Of a stretch of 64,000 nucleotides of DNA, positions 24,365-33,782 are shown piece by piece. The stretch covers positions 434,001 through 498,000 of the forward strand of contig NZ_JBLWFS010000001.1 in the NCBI RefSeq assembly GCF_048323755.1, read 5' to 3'. The notes beneath the pieces are model-generated. The model did no database searches, was not told where the DNA came from, and was given only the letters and a program-made list of their open reading frames with translations. The translations under genes were made by a program, and so were the position numbers. The DNA is from Alkalihalobacterium sp048323755 (lineage in GTDB: Bacteria > Bacillota > Bacilli > Bacillales > Bacillaceae_F). Each line of letters opens with the position of its first letter. Position 1 is the stretch's first letter.

Positions 24365-26743
24365 ATGGTTCGTCAAATTCGTAAAGCAGCTGTACTAGGA
24401 TCAGGTGTCATGGGATCAGGGATTGCTGCAGTATTAGCAAACGTAGGAATTCCAACGCTATTGCTGGATATTGTACCTCGTGAAGTAACAGAAGCAGAAG
24501 CAAAGAAGGGGTTAACTCTTGAAGATAAAGTTGTCCGCAATCGATTGAGTGCAAATGCGGTTCAACAACTTTTAAAACAAAAACCAGCACCTTTAACGGT
24601 GAAAGATAATAAAAACTTAATTTCAGTAGGTAACTTTGAAGACGATATGCAACAACTTGCAGATGTCGATTGGGTGATCGAGGTTGTTGTTGAAAATTTA
24701 GAAATTAAGAAAAAAGTATTTACTCAAGTAGATCAATACCGTAAGCCAGGTTCGATTATAAGTTCTAACACATCAGGGATTTCAGTTGAGGCGATGGCAG
24801 AAGGACGTTCTGAAGATTTCAAAGCAAACTTCTTAGGAACACACTTCTTTAATCCACCTCGTTACTTAAAGTTATTAGAGATCATCCCAACTAATGACAC
24901 AAATCCTGAAATTGTTTCATTCATGAAAGCGTTTGCTGAAGATGTTCTTGGAAAGGGTGTTGTTGAGGCGAAGGATACGCCTAACTTTATCGCAAACCGA
25001 ATTGGAACATATGGACTGTTAGTAACGGTCTCAGAAATGCTTAAAGGTGAATATTCAGTTGGTGAAGTCGACTCTGTAACAGGTCCACTAATTGGACGAC
25101 CTAGCAGTGCAACGTTTAGAACATTAGATGTTGTTGGTTTAGATACATTCTTGCACGTTGCAAAGAATGTTTACGATCAAGTTGAAGGTGAAGAAAAAGA
25201 AGTATTTGATCCTCCTGCATTTATGCGTGAAATGGCTGCAAAAGGTTGGATCGGTGCGAAGTCAGGTCAAGGCTTTTTCTTAAAACAAAAAGGTGAAAAA
25301 GGAAAAGAGATCTTAGAGCTTGATCCTAATACACTTGAGTATGGACCACGCAAAAAATTAAAAACAGCTTCAACCGAAGCAGCAAAACAAGCTAAAGGTT
25401 TATCAGCAAAAATTAAAACATTAGCTTATGCAGATGACCGTGCAGGACAATTAATTTGGAACTTAATCAAACCAGTATTAATTTACTCTGCAGAAAAATG
25501 CTACGAAATCGCAAATGATGTTCAATCTGTCGACCAAGCAATGAAGTGGGGCTTCGGTTGGGAGCAAGGACCATTTGAACTTTGGGATGCAATTGGTGTT
25601 GAAAAATCCGTTGCTAAGATGGAAGCAGAAGGCGCTACAGTTCCAAGTTGGGTAAAAGATATGCTTGCTTCAGGTAAAACAAGCTTCTATTCAGAAAAGA
25701 GCTTCTACTATGAAGGTGATTATAAAGCAATTGAGCAAAACAAAAAGATTATCCACTTAAAATCTTTAAAAGAAGATAACAAAGTGATTTTCAAAAATTC
25801 AGGTGGAGCATTAATTGATTTAGGAGATGGCGTTGCTTGTCTAGAATTCACTTCTCCAAATAACTCGATTGGATTAGATGTAATCCAAATGATTAACAAG
25901 TCAATTGATGAAGTAGAAAAGAATTATAAAGGTCTAGTCATTGGAAACCAAGCGAAGAACTTCTGTGTTGGTGCAAACTTAATGATGGTGCTTATGGAAG
26001 CTCAAGATGATAACTTCTTCGAGATCGATATGGTTATCCGTCAATTCCAAAATGCAACTACAAGAATTCGTTATGCTTCAAAACCAGTCGTAACGGCACC
26101 ATTTGGAATGACTCTTGGTGGTGGAGCTGAAATCTGCTTACCGTCAGCGAGTATCCAAGCTTCTTCAGAAACATATATGGGTCTAGTTGAAGTTGGTGTT
26201 GGACTAATTCCTGGTGGTGGAGGTAACAAAGAACTTTACCTTCGTAACTTAGAAGGACATGTACCAGGTTCAGATCTTCAAGCGGTTGCAAACCGTACAT
26301 TTGAGACGATTGCAATGGCTAAAGTTGGAACATCTGCACACGAAAGTGGTGCGAATGGGTTCTTAAGTGATCGCGACGGTGTAACGATGAATGCTGACCA
26401 CGTTATCTATAATGCGAAACAACAAGCTATACATTTATATGATCAAGGATATAAAGCACCAGCTCGTAAACCAATTCCTGTTGTTGGTGAAACAGGTTAT
26501 GCGACATTATTACTTGGTGCAAAAACAATGCAATATGGTGGCATGATTTCAGACCATGATCTAAAGATCGCTCAAAAATTAGCATTCGTTATTGCTGGTG
26601 GACGTGTTCCTAAAGGTAGTCTAGTGGATGAGCAATACTTGTTAGATCTAGAGCGTGAAGCATTCTTAAGCTTAGTTGGTGAGCCAAAATCTCAACAAAG
26701 AATGCAATACATGTTAACTAAAGGGAAGCCATTACGCAATTAG
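24365..26743 (+). CDS. fadN: 3-hydroxyacyl-CoA dehydrogenase / enoyl-CoA hydratase
   Basis: A bifunctional beta-oxidation enzyme catalysing enoyl-CoA hydration and NAD-dependent 3-hydroxyacyl-CoA oxidation. The 792 residues carry an N-terminal Rossmann domain (LGSGVMGSGIAAVLANVG; dehydrogenase region to about 420, GTHFFNPPRYLKLLEIIPT) and a C-terminal crotonase domain (VIGNQAKNFCVGANL, TLGGGAEICL, LIPGGGGNKEL). The ATG has GAAGGAGG upstream; the frame extends 45 nt further but across the operator. First gene of the FadR-controlled operon. Confidence 0.96.
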   Translation: MVRQIRKAAVLGSGVMGSGIAAVLANVGIPTLLLDIVPREVTEAEAKKGLTLEDKVVRNRLSANAVQQLLKQKPAPLTVKDNKNLISVGNFEDDMQQLADVDWVIEVVVENLEIKKKVFTQVDQYRKPGSIISSNTSGISVEAMAEGRSEDFKANFLGTHFFNPPRYLKLLEIIPTNDTNPEIVSFMKAFAEDVLGKGVVEAKDTPNFIANRIGTYGLLVTVSEMLKGEYSVGEVDSVTGPLIGRPSSATFRTLDVVGLDTFLHVAKNVYDQVEGEEKEVFDPPAFMREMAAKGWIGAKSGQGFFLKQKGEKGKEILELDPNTLEYGPRKKLKTASTEAAKQAKGLSAKIKTLAYADDRAGQLIWNLIKPVLIYSAEKCYEIANDVQSVDQAMKWGFGWEQGPFELWDAIGVEKSVAKMEAEGATVPSWVKDMLASGKTSFYSEKSFYYEGDYKAIEQNKKIIHLKSLKEDNKVIFKNSGGALIDLGDGVACLEFTSPNNSIGLDVIQMINKSIDEVEKNYKGLVIGNQAKNFCVGANLMMVLMEAQDDNFFEIDMVIRQFQNATTRIRYASKPVVTAPFGMTLGGGAEICLPSASIQASSETYMGLVEVGVGLIPGGGGNKELYLRNLEGHVPGSDLQAVANRTFETIAMAKVGTSAHESGANGFLSDRDGVTMNADHVIYNAKQQAIHLYDQGYKAPARKPIPVVGETGYATLLLGAKTMQYGGMISDHDLKIAQKLAFVIAGGRVPKGSLVDEQYLLDLEREAFLSLVGEPKSQQRMQYMLTKGKPLRN

Positions 26744-26763
26744 GATGAATGGAGGGAAGACAC

Positions 26764-27945
26764 TTGAGAGAAGCGGTTATAGTAGCTGGTGCTAGAACAC
26801 CAGTCGGAAAAGCAAAAAGAGGAACACTTGCCAATGTAAGACCGGATGATTTAGGTGCATTAACAATAAAGGAAACATTAAAGCGTGCAGGCGATTTTGA
26901 CCCAAGTAAAATCGATGACGTAATTATGGGTTGTTCAATGCCTGAAGCAGAACAAGGAATGAATATGGCACGTAATATCGCAGCTTTAGCTGGATTACCA
27001 AATACGGTACCTGCCATCACCATTAACCGATACTGTTCTTCAGGTTTACAGAGTATTGCTTATGCATCTGAGCGTATTATGCTTGGACACTCTAAATCAA
27101 TTATCGCAGGTGGAGCAGAATCAATGAGTCTAATCCCAATGGGTGGACACGTGATTGCCCCTAACCCTAAATTAGTTGAAGAAATGCCTGAGTACTATAT
27201 GGGTATGGGTTACACGGCGGAAGAAGTGGCAAAACGTTTTGAAGTTAGCCGTGCTGACCAAGATGCGTTTGCGGTAGAAAGTCACCGTCGTGCAGCCAAT
27301 GCTATTAAAGAAGGTAAATTTGAAGATGAAATCGTTCCAGTGGATGTAACATTACGTTCAGTGGGTGCGGACAATAAATTAAAAGAAAAACAAGTAACGT
27401 TCAGTGTCGATGAAGGTGTACGTGTAGAGACAACTATCGATACATTAGGAAAGTTACGCCCTGCTTTCCATCCAAAAGGATCTGTTACTGCAGGTAACTC
27501 TTCTCAAATGAGTGATGGAGCAGCAAGTGTCCTTGTAATGGACCGTGAAGAAGCTGAAGCTAATGGTCTCGCTCCAATTCTTAAATTCCGTTCATTTGCA
27601 GTAGCAGGTGTAGCACCTGAAATTATGGGAATTGGTCCAGTTGAAGCTATTCCTAAGGCTCTAGAAATTGCTGGATTAAGCCTTTCTGATATCGCATTAT
27701 TTGAATTAAATGAAGCATTCGCTTCTCAATCATTACAAGTAGTTCGTCACTTAGGTCTAGATCTAGATAAAGTAAATGTAAACGGTGGAGCAATTGCTCT
27801 AGGTCACCCGCTTGGATGCTCTGGTGCAAAACTTACACTAACACTTATGAATGAAATGAAACGTCGTGGTGAACAGTTCGGTGTCGTTACAATGTGTATC
27901 GGTGGCGGAATGGGAGCTGCAGGTGTCTTTGAATTAATAGGTTAA
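26764..27945 (+). CDS. fadA: Acetyl-CoA acyltransferase (3-ketoacyl-CoA thiolase)
   Basis: Cleaves 3-ketoacyl-CoA to acetyl-CoA and a shortened acyl-CoA. The 393-residue thiolase has the nucleophilic cysteine in NRYCSSGLQSIAY, NEAFASQ, the histidine in GGAIALGHPLGCSGA and the second cysteine in CIGGGMGAAG. The start is TTG 26764 (MREAVIVAGARTPVGKA matches B. subtilis), with TGGAGGG 7 nt upstream; an ATG 15 nt earlier is part of that ribosome site. It follows fadN by 20 nt. Confidence 0.96.
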   Translation: MREAVIVAGARTPVGKAKRGTLANVRPDDLGALTIKETLKRAGDFDPSKIDDVIMGCSMPEAEQGMNMARNIAALAGLPNTVPAITINRYCSSGLQSIAYASERIMLGHSKSIIAGGAESMSLIPMGGHVIAPNPKLVEEMPEYYMGMGYTAEEVAKRFEVSRADQDAFAVESHRRAANAIKEGKFEDEIVPVDVTLRSVGADNKLKEKQVTFSVDEGVRVETTIDTLGKLRPAFHPKGSVTAGNSSQMSDGAASVLVMDREEAEANGLAPILKFRSFAVAGVAPEIMGIGPVEAIPKALEIAGLSLSDIALFELNEAFASQSLQVVRHLGLDLDKVNVNGGAIALGHPLGCSGAKLTLTLMNEMKRRGEQFGVVTMCIGGGMGAAGVFELIG

Positions 27946-28030
27946 TAGAAAAGCGGAAGCGGAAGCAGCTTTGTCTGCTTCCCTTATAAAAGATTATCTT
28001 TTTGTTTCAAATAACAAATTGGGGGAATGA

Positions 28031-29818
28031 ATGATGAGTAACGTAAAAAATGAAGTTTTAAAAGGCGGAAGCTTTTTACTTGATGATGTTTCTGCAGAAC
28101 AAGTTTTTACTCCAGAGGACTTTTCTGAAGAGCATATTATGATTGGTAAGACGACTGAAGAGTTTGTTTATGGTGAAGTTCGCCCTCACCTTGAAGAAAT
28201 CGAAAACCATGACTTTGAAATTTCTCGTCGTCTATTAACACAAGCTGGTGAGCTTGGACTTTTAGGTGCAGACGTACCAGAAGAGTACGGCGGACTTGGT
28301 TTGGATAAAATCAGTTCTTCAGTAATTACTGAAAAATTTGCTGGTGCTGGTGCATTCTCATTAAGTTACGGTGCACACGTTGGTATCGGATCGTTACCAA
28401 TCGTATTTTTCGGTAACCATGAGCAAAAGTCAAAATACCTTCCACTTCTAGCTTCAGGTGAGAAAATTGCTGCTTACGCATTAACTGAGCCGGGTTCTGG
28501 TTCAGATGCATTAGGTGCAAAAACAACTGCTGTATTAAATGAAGCAGGAACTCACTATGTATTAAACGGTCAAAAACAATGGATTACAAACTCTGCATTT
28601 GCAGACGTATTCGTAGTCTATGCAAAAATCGATGGTGAGCACTTCACTGCATTCATCGTAGAAAAAGCATTCGATGGCGTTTCTACAGGTCCAGAAGAGA
28701 AGAAGATGGGTATTAAAGGTTCTTCAACTCGTACATTAATTTTAGAAGATGTTCATGTACCAGTAGAAAACTTACTTGGTGAAGTTGGCAAAGGTCATGT
28801 TATCGCATTTAACATCTTAAACGTTGGTCGTTACAAGCTTGGGGTAGGTACGATCGGTGGATGTAAAAAAACGCTTGAGCTTGCTGCTAAATATGCGAAT
28901 GAGCGTAAGCAGTTCAAACAACCAATTGCTAAATTTACTTTAATCCAAGAGAAATTAGCAAACATGGCTGTAGGTACGTATGCAGCTGAGAGTTCCATCT
29001 ACCGTACAGGCGGACTTTTCGAAGATCGTTTAGGTGGATTAAGTGAAGAAGAGCAAAAAGATGGCCGTAAAGTAGCAGACGCTATTGCTGAATACGCTAT
29101 CGAGTGTTCTTTAAATAAAATTGTAGGTTCTGAACAATTAGACTACAATGCTGATGAAGCTGTTCAAATCCACGGCGGTTATGGATTTATGGCTGAGTAC
29201 GAAGTAGAGCGCATCTACCGTGACTCTCGTATCAACCGTATCTTTGAAGGAACAAACGAAATCAACCGTCTATTAGTTCCAGCTACAATTCTTCGTAAAG
29301 CAATGAAAGGCGAGCTTCCTTTACTTGAGCAAGCAATGTCTCTTCAAGAAGAATTAATGATGATGATGCCTGAGGAAGTTGGAACTGAGCCATTAGAGCA
29401 AGAAAAGTATTTACTAAAAATGGCGAAGAAGATCTTCTTAATGGTAGCTGGTACTGGAGCTCAAAAGTATCAACAAAAGCTTCAAAACGAGCAAGAAATC
29501 TTATCTAACGTGGCAGACATCGTTAGTGAAGTATTCAACATGGAATCTGCTATCCTTCGTACAGAAAAAGCGATCAACCGTAATGGTTTAGATAAAAATG
29601 AGCAAAAAGTACTTTTAACTGAAGTATATTGCCAAGAAGCATTCAACCGTATCGAAGCGCATGCTAAAGAGTCATTAGTAGCTATGCAAGAAGGCGACAC
29701 TCTTCGTACAATGATTTCTATCTTACGCAAATTAACTCGTCATACTCCAATCAATGTAATTGCGAAGAAGCGTCAAATTGCTGAGGCTGTATTAGCTGAA
29801 GAGCGTTACGTAATTTAA
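28031..29818 (+). CDS. fadE: Acyl-CoA dehydrogenase
   Basis: An FAD enzyme that introduces the trans-2 double bond in the first beta-oxidation step. The 595 residues comprise a classic acyl-CoA dehydrogenase domain (about 45-425: ALTEPGSGSDALGAKTTA, QWITNSAFADVFVVYA, QIHGGYGFM, the catalytic glutamate in RIFEGTNEINR) plus a ~170-residue helical C-terminal extension typical of FadE/YusJ. Two adjacent ATGs (28031, 28034) follow GGGGGAATG. A small hairpin (27963-27985) lies in the fadA-fadE gap. Confidence 0.95.
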   Translation: MMSNVKNEVLKGGSFLLDDVSAEQVFTPEDFSEEHIMIGKTTEEFVYGEVRPHLEEIENHDFEISRRLLTQAGELGLLGADVPEEYGGLGLDKISSSVITEKFAGAGAFSLSYGAHVGIGSLPIVFFGNHEQKSKYLPLLASGEKIAAYALTEPGSGSDALGAKTTAVLNEAGTHYVLNGQKQWITNSAFADVFVVYAKIDGEHFTAFIVEKAFDGVSTGPEEKKMGIKGSSTRTLILEDVHVPVENLLGEVGKGHVIAFNILNVGRYKLGVGTIGGCKKTLELAAKYANERKQFKQPIAKFTLIQEKLANMAVGTYAAESSIYRTGGLFEDRLGGLSEEEQKDGRKVADAIAEYAIECSLNKIVGSEQLDYNADEAVQIHGGYGFMAEYEVERIYRDSRINRIFEGTNEINRLLVPATILRKAMKGELPLLEQAMSLQEELMMMMPEEVGTEPLEQEKYLLKMAKKIFLMVAGTGAQKYQQKLQNEQEILSNVADIVSEVFNMESAILRTEKAINRNGLDKNEQKVLLTEVYCQEAFNRIEAHAKESLVAMQEGDTLRTMISILRKLTRHTPINVIAKKRQIAEAVLAEERYVI

Positions 29819-29908
29819 TTTTAACTTGTTATTCAATTTTGGAGCTTTAGTTCCAAAAACATAATAAAACCTCCTTTCTACAAGGAAGCATTCTCCTCTC
29901 TACTAAGA

Positions 29909-29939
29909 TCAAAGAAGTCCCAAAATGGGGCTTCTTTGA
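29909..29939 (+). terminator. Hairpin after fadE
   Basis: TCAAAGAAGTCCC / GGGGCTTCTTTGA with a short AT loop lies 90 nt after the fadE stop. The stem is strong but lacks a T-run, so it may stabilise or weakly terminate the transcript. Confidence 0.5.
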
Positions 29940-29963
29940 CGTGTTACCAAAATACGGTTTATT

Positions 29964-30015
29964 CCGGTACCAGGTACCTTTAGCTCTGTAGTGCGGTAAA
30001 GGTACCTGGTACCGG
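29964..30015. repeat. Perfect 19-bp inverted repeat of GGTACC elements
   Basis: CCGGTACCAGGTACCTTTA (29964-29982) and TAAAGGTACCTGGTACCGG (29997-30015) are exact reverse complements with a 14-nt loop. Each arm contains a self-complementary 13-mer, GGTACCAGGTACC or GGTACCTGGTACC, related to GGTGCCAGGCACC at 4261 and 4415. It lies between fadE and yusI. Confidence 0.85.
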
Positions 30016-30118
30016 TGCTTTTAGTTGTTAATTGATGCTATTTAAGGAATAATAAATGTAGAAAGTGCACCTATGTGGATTACTGCAATACGGATAATTT
30101 GGAAGGGAGAGAATAAAG

Positions 30119-30478
30119 ATGAGTTTACAGTTTTACTGGTATCCCAATTGTGGAACTTGTAAAAAGGCAAAGAAGTGGTTTGATGACCATGAAGTGGAGT
30201 ATGAAGCTATACATATCGTTGAACATCCACCGAGTCGAGAGGAATTAGAATCTCTCTATAAAAAAAGTGGATTAGAAATTAAGAAATTTTTTAATACGAG
30301 TGGTAAAAAGTACCGTGAACTCGGTTTGAAAGATAAGGTAAAGGAAGCATCTAATTCCGAGTTGTTAGATATTCTTGCTACCGATGGAATGCTAATCAAA
30401 CGACCGATCGTAACGGATGGAGAAAAAGTAACGGTAGGATTTAAAGAAGAAGAATTTGTAGTAAACTGGAAAAAATAA
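30119..30478 (+). CDS. yusI: ArsC/Spx-family protein YusI
   Basis: A 119-residue thioredoxin-fold protein of the arsenate reductase/Spx family with an N-terminal CxxC (YPNCGTCKKAKKW) and LKRPIVTDGEKVTVGF-type C-terminus. No arsenic genes are nearby and the Spx transcription role is not implied, so the activity is unknown. The ATG follows GGAAGGGAG. The fadE-yusI-gcvH order is conserved in B. subtilis. Confidence 0.87.
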   Translation: MSLQFYWYPNCGTCKKAKKWFDDHEVEYEAIHIVEHPPSREELESLYKKSGLEIKKFFNTSGKKYRELGLKDKVKEASNSELLDILATDGMLIKRPIVTDGEKVTVGFKEEEFVVNWKK

Positions 30479-30548
30479 CTAGGGTTGTATAACGCTACTA
30501 ATATATTATATAGTAACGATGAACACTGAAATAATTGGAGGGAATTAC

Positions 30549-30932
30549 GTGAGTTTACCAAAAGAGTTAAAATATTCAGAAGAACATGAGTGGGTAAAAG
30601 TTGAAGGAAATAAAGTTCATGTCGGAATTACAGATTTCGCACAATCCGAGCTAGGCGATATCGTATTCGTTGAACTTCCAGAAGTCGGTGATGAAATTAC
30701 AGCGGATGAGCCATTCGGCAGCGTAGAATCAGTTAAGACAGTTTCTGAGCTTTACGCACCCGTAAGTGGTAAAGTTGTCGAAATTAACGAAAATTTAGAC
30801 GATGCTCCTGAGCTAGTAAACGAATCGCCATACGAAAAAGCTTGGATGATCGTTGTAGAGCTATCAGACGAGTCTGAGTTAGATAACTTAATGACAGCTG
30901 AAAAATATCAAGAAATGATTAGTGAAGACTAA
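30549..30932 (+). CDS. gcvH: Glycine cleavage system H protein
   Basis: A lipoyl carrier of the glycine cleavage system, and in Bacillus the relay for lipoyl groups to other dehydrogenases. The 127 residues carry the lipoylated Lys63 in ESVKTVSELY. The start is GTG 30549 with TTGGAGGG 6 nt upstream; an ATG at 30519 is the only upstream alternative and lacks a ribosome site. The other gcv genes are not in the window. LipA, which builds the cofactor, is at 58745. Confidence 0.96.
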   Translation: MSLPKELKYSEEHEWVKVEGNKVHVGITDFAQSELGDIVFVELPEVGDEITADEPFGSVESVKTVSELYAPVSGKVVEINENLDDAPELVNESPYEKAWMIVVELSDESELDNLMTAEKYQEMISED

Positions 30933-30995
30933 GTTAAGTTTGATCGAAAAATGGAGTAGCTCTTGAGGGCAATTTCAATAACCACGCATAAAATT

Positions 30996-31080
30996 GGCTG
31001 ACACTTCAGTGTTATCAACTTCTTATTAGGGCTCTTTTGCATCCGATAAGCTTGTTGAAAGACACGTGTCAGCCTTTTTG
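30996..31080 (+). terminator. Long-looped terminator after gcvH
   Basis: GGCTGACAC (30996-31004) pairs exactly with GTGTCAGCC (31065-31073), followed by TTTTTG. The 60-nt loop is much longer than usual for an intrinsic terminator. Confidence 0.6.
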
Positions 31081-31184
31081 TGTACGCGTATAAGCCAATA
31101 ACACTTCCCATTAGTCGTTGGTTTGAAAAACATCCTTTTAGGGAAATGTAAAAACAACCGCCCGAGAAAAGGAGGTTTTGTTTG

Positions 31185-31430
31185 ATGATTGAAAAAGAAA
31201 TGAAAAAAGTTGATGTTACGAGCAAAGTGGATGGAAAACTAGAAAATGGTGCGATGAATTTATACATGGATGATGCTCGTATCGGTAAAATTATTATGAC
31301 AAATCAAGGCAATCAGTATGAAATGGCTGAAGGGTTTGAGTTCGATAGTAATAAAGTTTACCGTTATGAAAATGCTCATCCAGAAAAACAAGAGAAATAC
31401 GTTGATGATTGTGACTTAGGGTGGTGCTAG
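31185..31430 (+). CDS. yusG: YusG-like protein (DUF2553)
   Basis: An 81-residue conserved Bacillus protein of unknown function: KVDVTSKVDGKLENGAMNLY, then an acidic C-terminus ending YVDDCDLGWC with two cysteines. AAAGGAGG lies upstream. The start is at ATG 31185; a TTG directly before it is in frame. Adjacent to gcvH as in B. subtilis. No membrane segment. Confidence 0.78.
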   Translation: MIEKEMKKVDVTSKVDGKLENGAMNLYMDDARIGKIIMTNQGNQYEMAEGFEFDSNKVYRYENAHPEKQEKYVDDCDLGWC

Positions 31431-31431
31431 G

Positions 31432-31462
31432 AAAAAGCGGGGGTAATAGCCCCCGCTTTTTT
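31432..31462 (+). terminator. Terminator of yusG
   Basis: AAAAAGCGGGGG / CCCCCGCTTTTTT, with a short loop TAATAG, directly after the stop. Confidence 0.92.
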
Positions 31463-31566
31463 GCATTATAAACAAGCAGGATCTAATTTTTTTCTATTGC
31501 CTTATAGGTCTATTCATCATAAAATGAATTAAACTAATAATGTTTATCGGATTTAGGGGGATTAAT

Positions 31567-31980
31567 ATGAAAGAAATTCCAAAGTCATATGTTAGAACCA
31601 ATCAGTATGTGATGGTTGTCCTAACCTTATTTTCAATTTTACTTCAAAATGTATCATTACTAGCACTTACTTTATTAATCGTGTTATTACCGCTTTTATT
31701 TGGGCCTAAGGCAAATATTACATTTAATGTGGCCAAGGTGCTGATAAAAGACGTTTCTAATGAAGAAACGGAAGCAGCAGAGCTGCAACGATTTAATCAA
31801 ATTATTGCAGCAAGCTTATTAAGTATTGCGTTGATTGTGTTACTGACAACCGGACATTGGTTCGGATGGGTTCTGGTTGGAATGGTTACTGTAGCAGCTT
31901 CAGTCGCTTTGCTCGGGTTTTGCGTCGGATGTTTTATGTATTTCCAGTTTAAGAAATTAAAGTATGAGATGAAAAAATGA
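31567..31980 (+). CDS. DUF4395 family membrane protein
   Basis: A predicted 137-residue integral membrane protein of unknown function. Four hydrophobic spans are visible (about 13-30, 30-47, 77-95 and 100-125) with the family-like segments VLLPLLFGPKANITFNVAKVL and GFCVGCFMYFQF. The start at ATG 31567 is preferred because GGGGG precedes it; the frame is open 27 nt further. It has its own terminator. Confidence 0.72.
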   Translation: MKEIPKSYVRTNQYVMVVLTLFSILLQNVSLLALTLLIVLLPLLFGPKANITFNVAKVLIKDVSNEETEAAELQRFNQIIAASLLSIALIVLLTTGHWFGWVLVGMVTVAASVALLGFCVGCFMYFQFKKLKYEMKK

Positions 31981-32005
31981 GGTGGCTGCTGTCGCCTCAT
32001 TTTTT
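31974..32005 (+). terminator. Terminator of the DUF4395 gene
   Basis: AATGAGGTGGC / GTCGCCTCATT, loop TGCT, then a run of eleven T. The 5' arm overlaps the stop codon. Confidence 0.88.
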
Positions 32006-32457
32006 TTTTTGTTTAAAGAAGAAGTTTATTCTTGTTTGAAACTGTTGGAATAAAAGTAGCGGATGCCAGGGTCTTATACCTATAAAATTCATAATTATTT
32101 TTGAACGTAAAGGACTCAATAGCCGTTCTGTTCTGTACCAGGAATCAAGTGGTTTATTAGTGATTTATGTGTTTAACTCCTTGAAGTGCTACCGCTTAAA
32201 ATTGGCTGTTTTCTTTAAAATTTCGGTTTCACCGCCTGATTGGATAAGTCGAACTCATCGTCTTTCGTTTCCTAAGCATTTTCAAAAGGGCTTTCTTTTA
32301 TAAGAACGATTTCAAGGAATGTTTCCCTCGAAATGTCTCCTCTATGGACATAACCGTAATTTTACAAAAAAATAATGAGGCAAAACTCTAGGCAAACTCG
32401 AAATAATTGACTATTATATTTAGGGTAGCGAAATTAATTTCGGGGAAGGTTTGTAGC
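32006..32457. other. Intergenic region with one R1-like half unit
   Basis: About 450 bp without a supportable gene. At 32110-32133 the sequence AAGGACTCAATAGCCGTTCT resembles a single R1 unit (compare ACGGACTCACAGGCCGTTAT) without its partners, perhaps a decayed element. The 3' end should hold the promoter of the downstream MFS gene. Confidence 0.45.
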
Positions 32458-33699
32458 ATGTCAAAATTTATTGGCGATTGGGGTAATCAGCTCAAGAGCT
32501 ATAACAAAAATGTTCGGTTATTTTTACTCGCATCCTTTTTAGTGAATGTCGGAATGGGCATTTTCATGATCATTTACAACTATTATATACGTGAACTCGG
32601 ATATGACGACCAGGTAAACGGGAAAGTAATTGCAATGACAGCGATGGCGTCAGCAATCTTTTTATTACCAGCTGGAATTATGAGTGATAAAGTAGGTCGA
32701 AAAAAAGTTATATTAGTTGGGGCAATATTTGCTTCTGTTACGATGTTATCACGATCTGTAATAGAAGCGGAATCGCTGCTTCTTGTTAGTGCGTTTGCCA
32801 CAGGGATTTTTATGTCGTTTATTCAAGTGTCTTCTATACCGCTTTTAGCGGAAAACTCTACAGAAAAGCAAAGGGTTCATTTATTTAGTTTTAATTTTGC
32901 CCTAATCATGGTTGCAAATGTTATAGGGAATGCATTAGGTGGTACGTTAAGTGATGTCTTACAGGCATTATTTTCGCTTAGTGCGTTGTGGAGTGTACGA
33001 ATTACATTGCTCGTCGGGTCCATATTTTTCTTTACATCTCTCATTCCAATTATGAAGATTAACGAAGAAAGAAAACTTAAGACCGAAAAAACAGCAGCAA
33101 GTTCATTTAAAAATATCTTTAAAACACAAAAGTCCGGGCTTAAAATGATCGCTCTTTTTGCCATTGCGCAGTTAATTATTGGCTTTGGTTCCGGTCTTGT
33201 TATTCCGTATTTGAACATATATTTTACAGACCGCTTTGAAATTAGCAAATCACTTGTCGGTATTATCTTATCTTTAGGTCAAGCGATGACAGCCGTTGCG
33301 TTTATGATCGGTCCTGCTGTTGTAAAACGTTTTGGTGAAGTTCGTGCGGTAGTTATTTTACAATTAGCATCGTTACCTTTCCTTTTACTTACAGCTTATA
33401 CAGAAAATTTATGGTTGGCCGTTATTGGTTTCCTTTTCCGTCAAGCCTTAATGAATGCCGGGAACCCTATTCAGATGTCACTAATGATGAGAAGTGTAGA
33501 TGACTCGATTAAGGGGTTAGCGAACTCAGTTGGGCAAATGGTATTCCAGCTCGGTTGGGCAGTCATGGGGCCTGTTTCGATGACACTTGTTATGATGTAC
33601 GGGGCGTATCACGGATATGCTATCGTTTTTACCATTACAGGTTGTTTATATTTGATTGGTTCGGTTTACTTTTATTTAGTATTTAGAAAAGTTAAATAA
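32458..33699 (+). CDS. MFS transporter of unknown substrate
   Basis: A 413-residue membrane protein with about 12 spans. The MFS loop motif after span 2 is GIMSDKVGRKKVIL. A central cytoplasmic loop (MKINEERKLKTEKTAASSFKN) separates the halves. The start ATG 32458 follows GGGGAAGG, and a 51-nt upstream extension lacks a ribosome site. It stands alone ahead of the SAM riboswitch, with no visible terminator between. Confidence 0.75.
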   Translation: MSKFIGDWGNQLKSYNKNVRLFLLASFLVNVGMGIFMIIYNYYIRELGYDDQVNGKVIAMTAMASAIFLLPAGIMSDKVGRKKVILVGAIFASVTMLSRSVIEAESLLLVSAFATGIFMSFIQVSSIPLLAENSTEKQRVHLFSFNFALIMVANVIGNALGGTLSDVLQALFSLSALWSVRITLLVGSIFFFTSLIPIMKINEERKLKTEKTAASSFKNIFKTQKSGLKMIALFAIAQLIIGFGSGLVIPYLNIYFTDRFEISKSLVGIILSLGQAMTAVAFMIGPAVVKRFGEVRAVVILQLASLPFLLLTAYTENLWLAVIGFLFRQALMNAGNPIQMSLMMRSVDDSIKGLANSVGQMVFQLGWAVMGPVSMTLVMMYGAYHGYAIVFTITGCLYLIGSVYFYLVFRKVK

Positions 33700-33782
33700 T
33701 CATTTATTTAAAATCTATTGACAACAAAATTCGACACATGTTATTATTCTTTCATTGATTAAAGTAATTTAATAGCTGCAAG

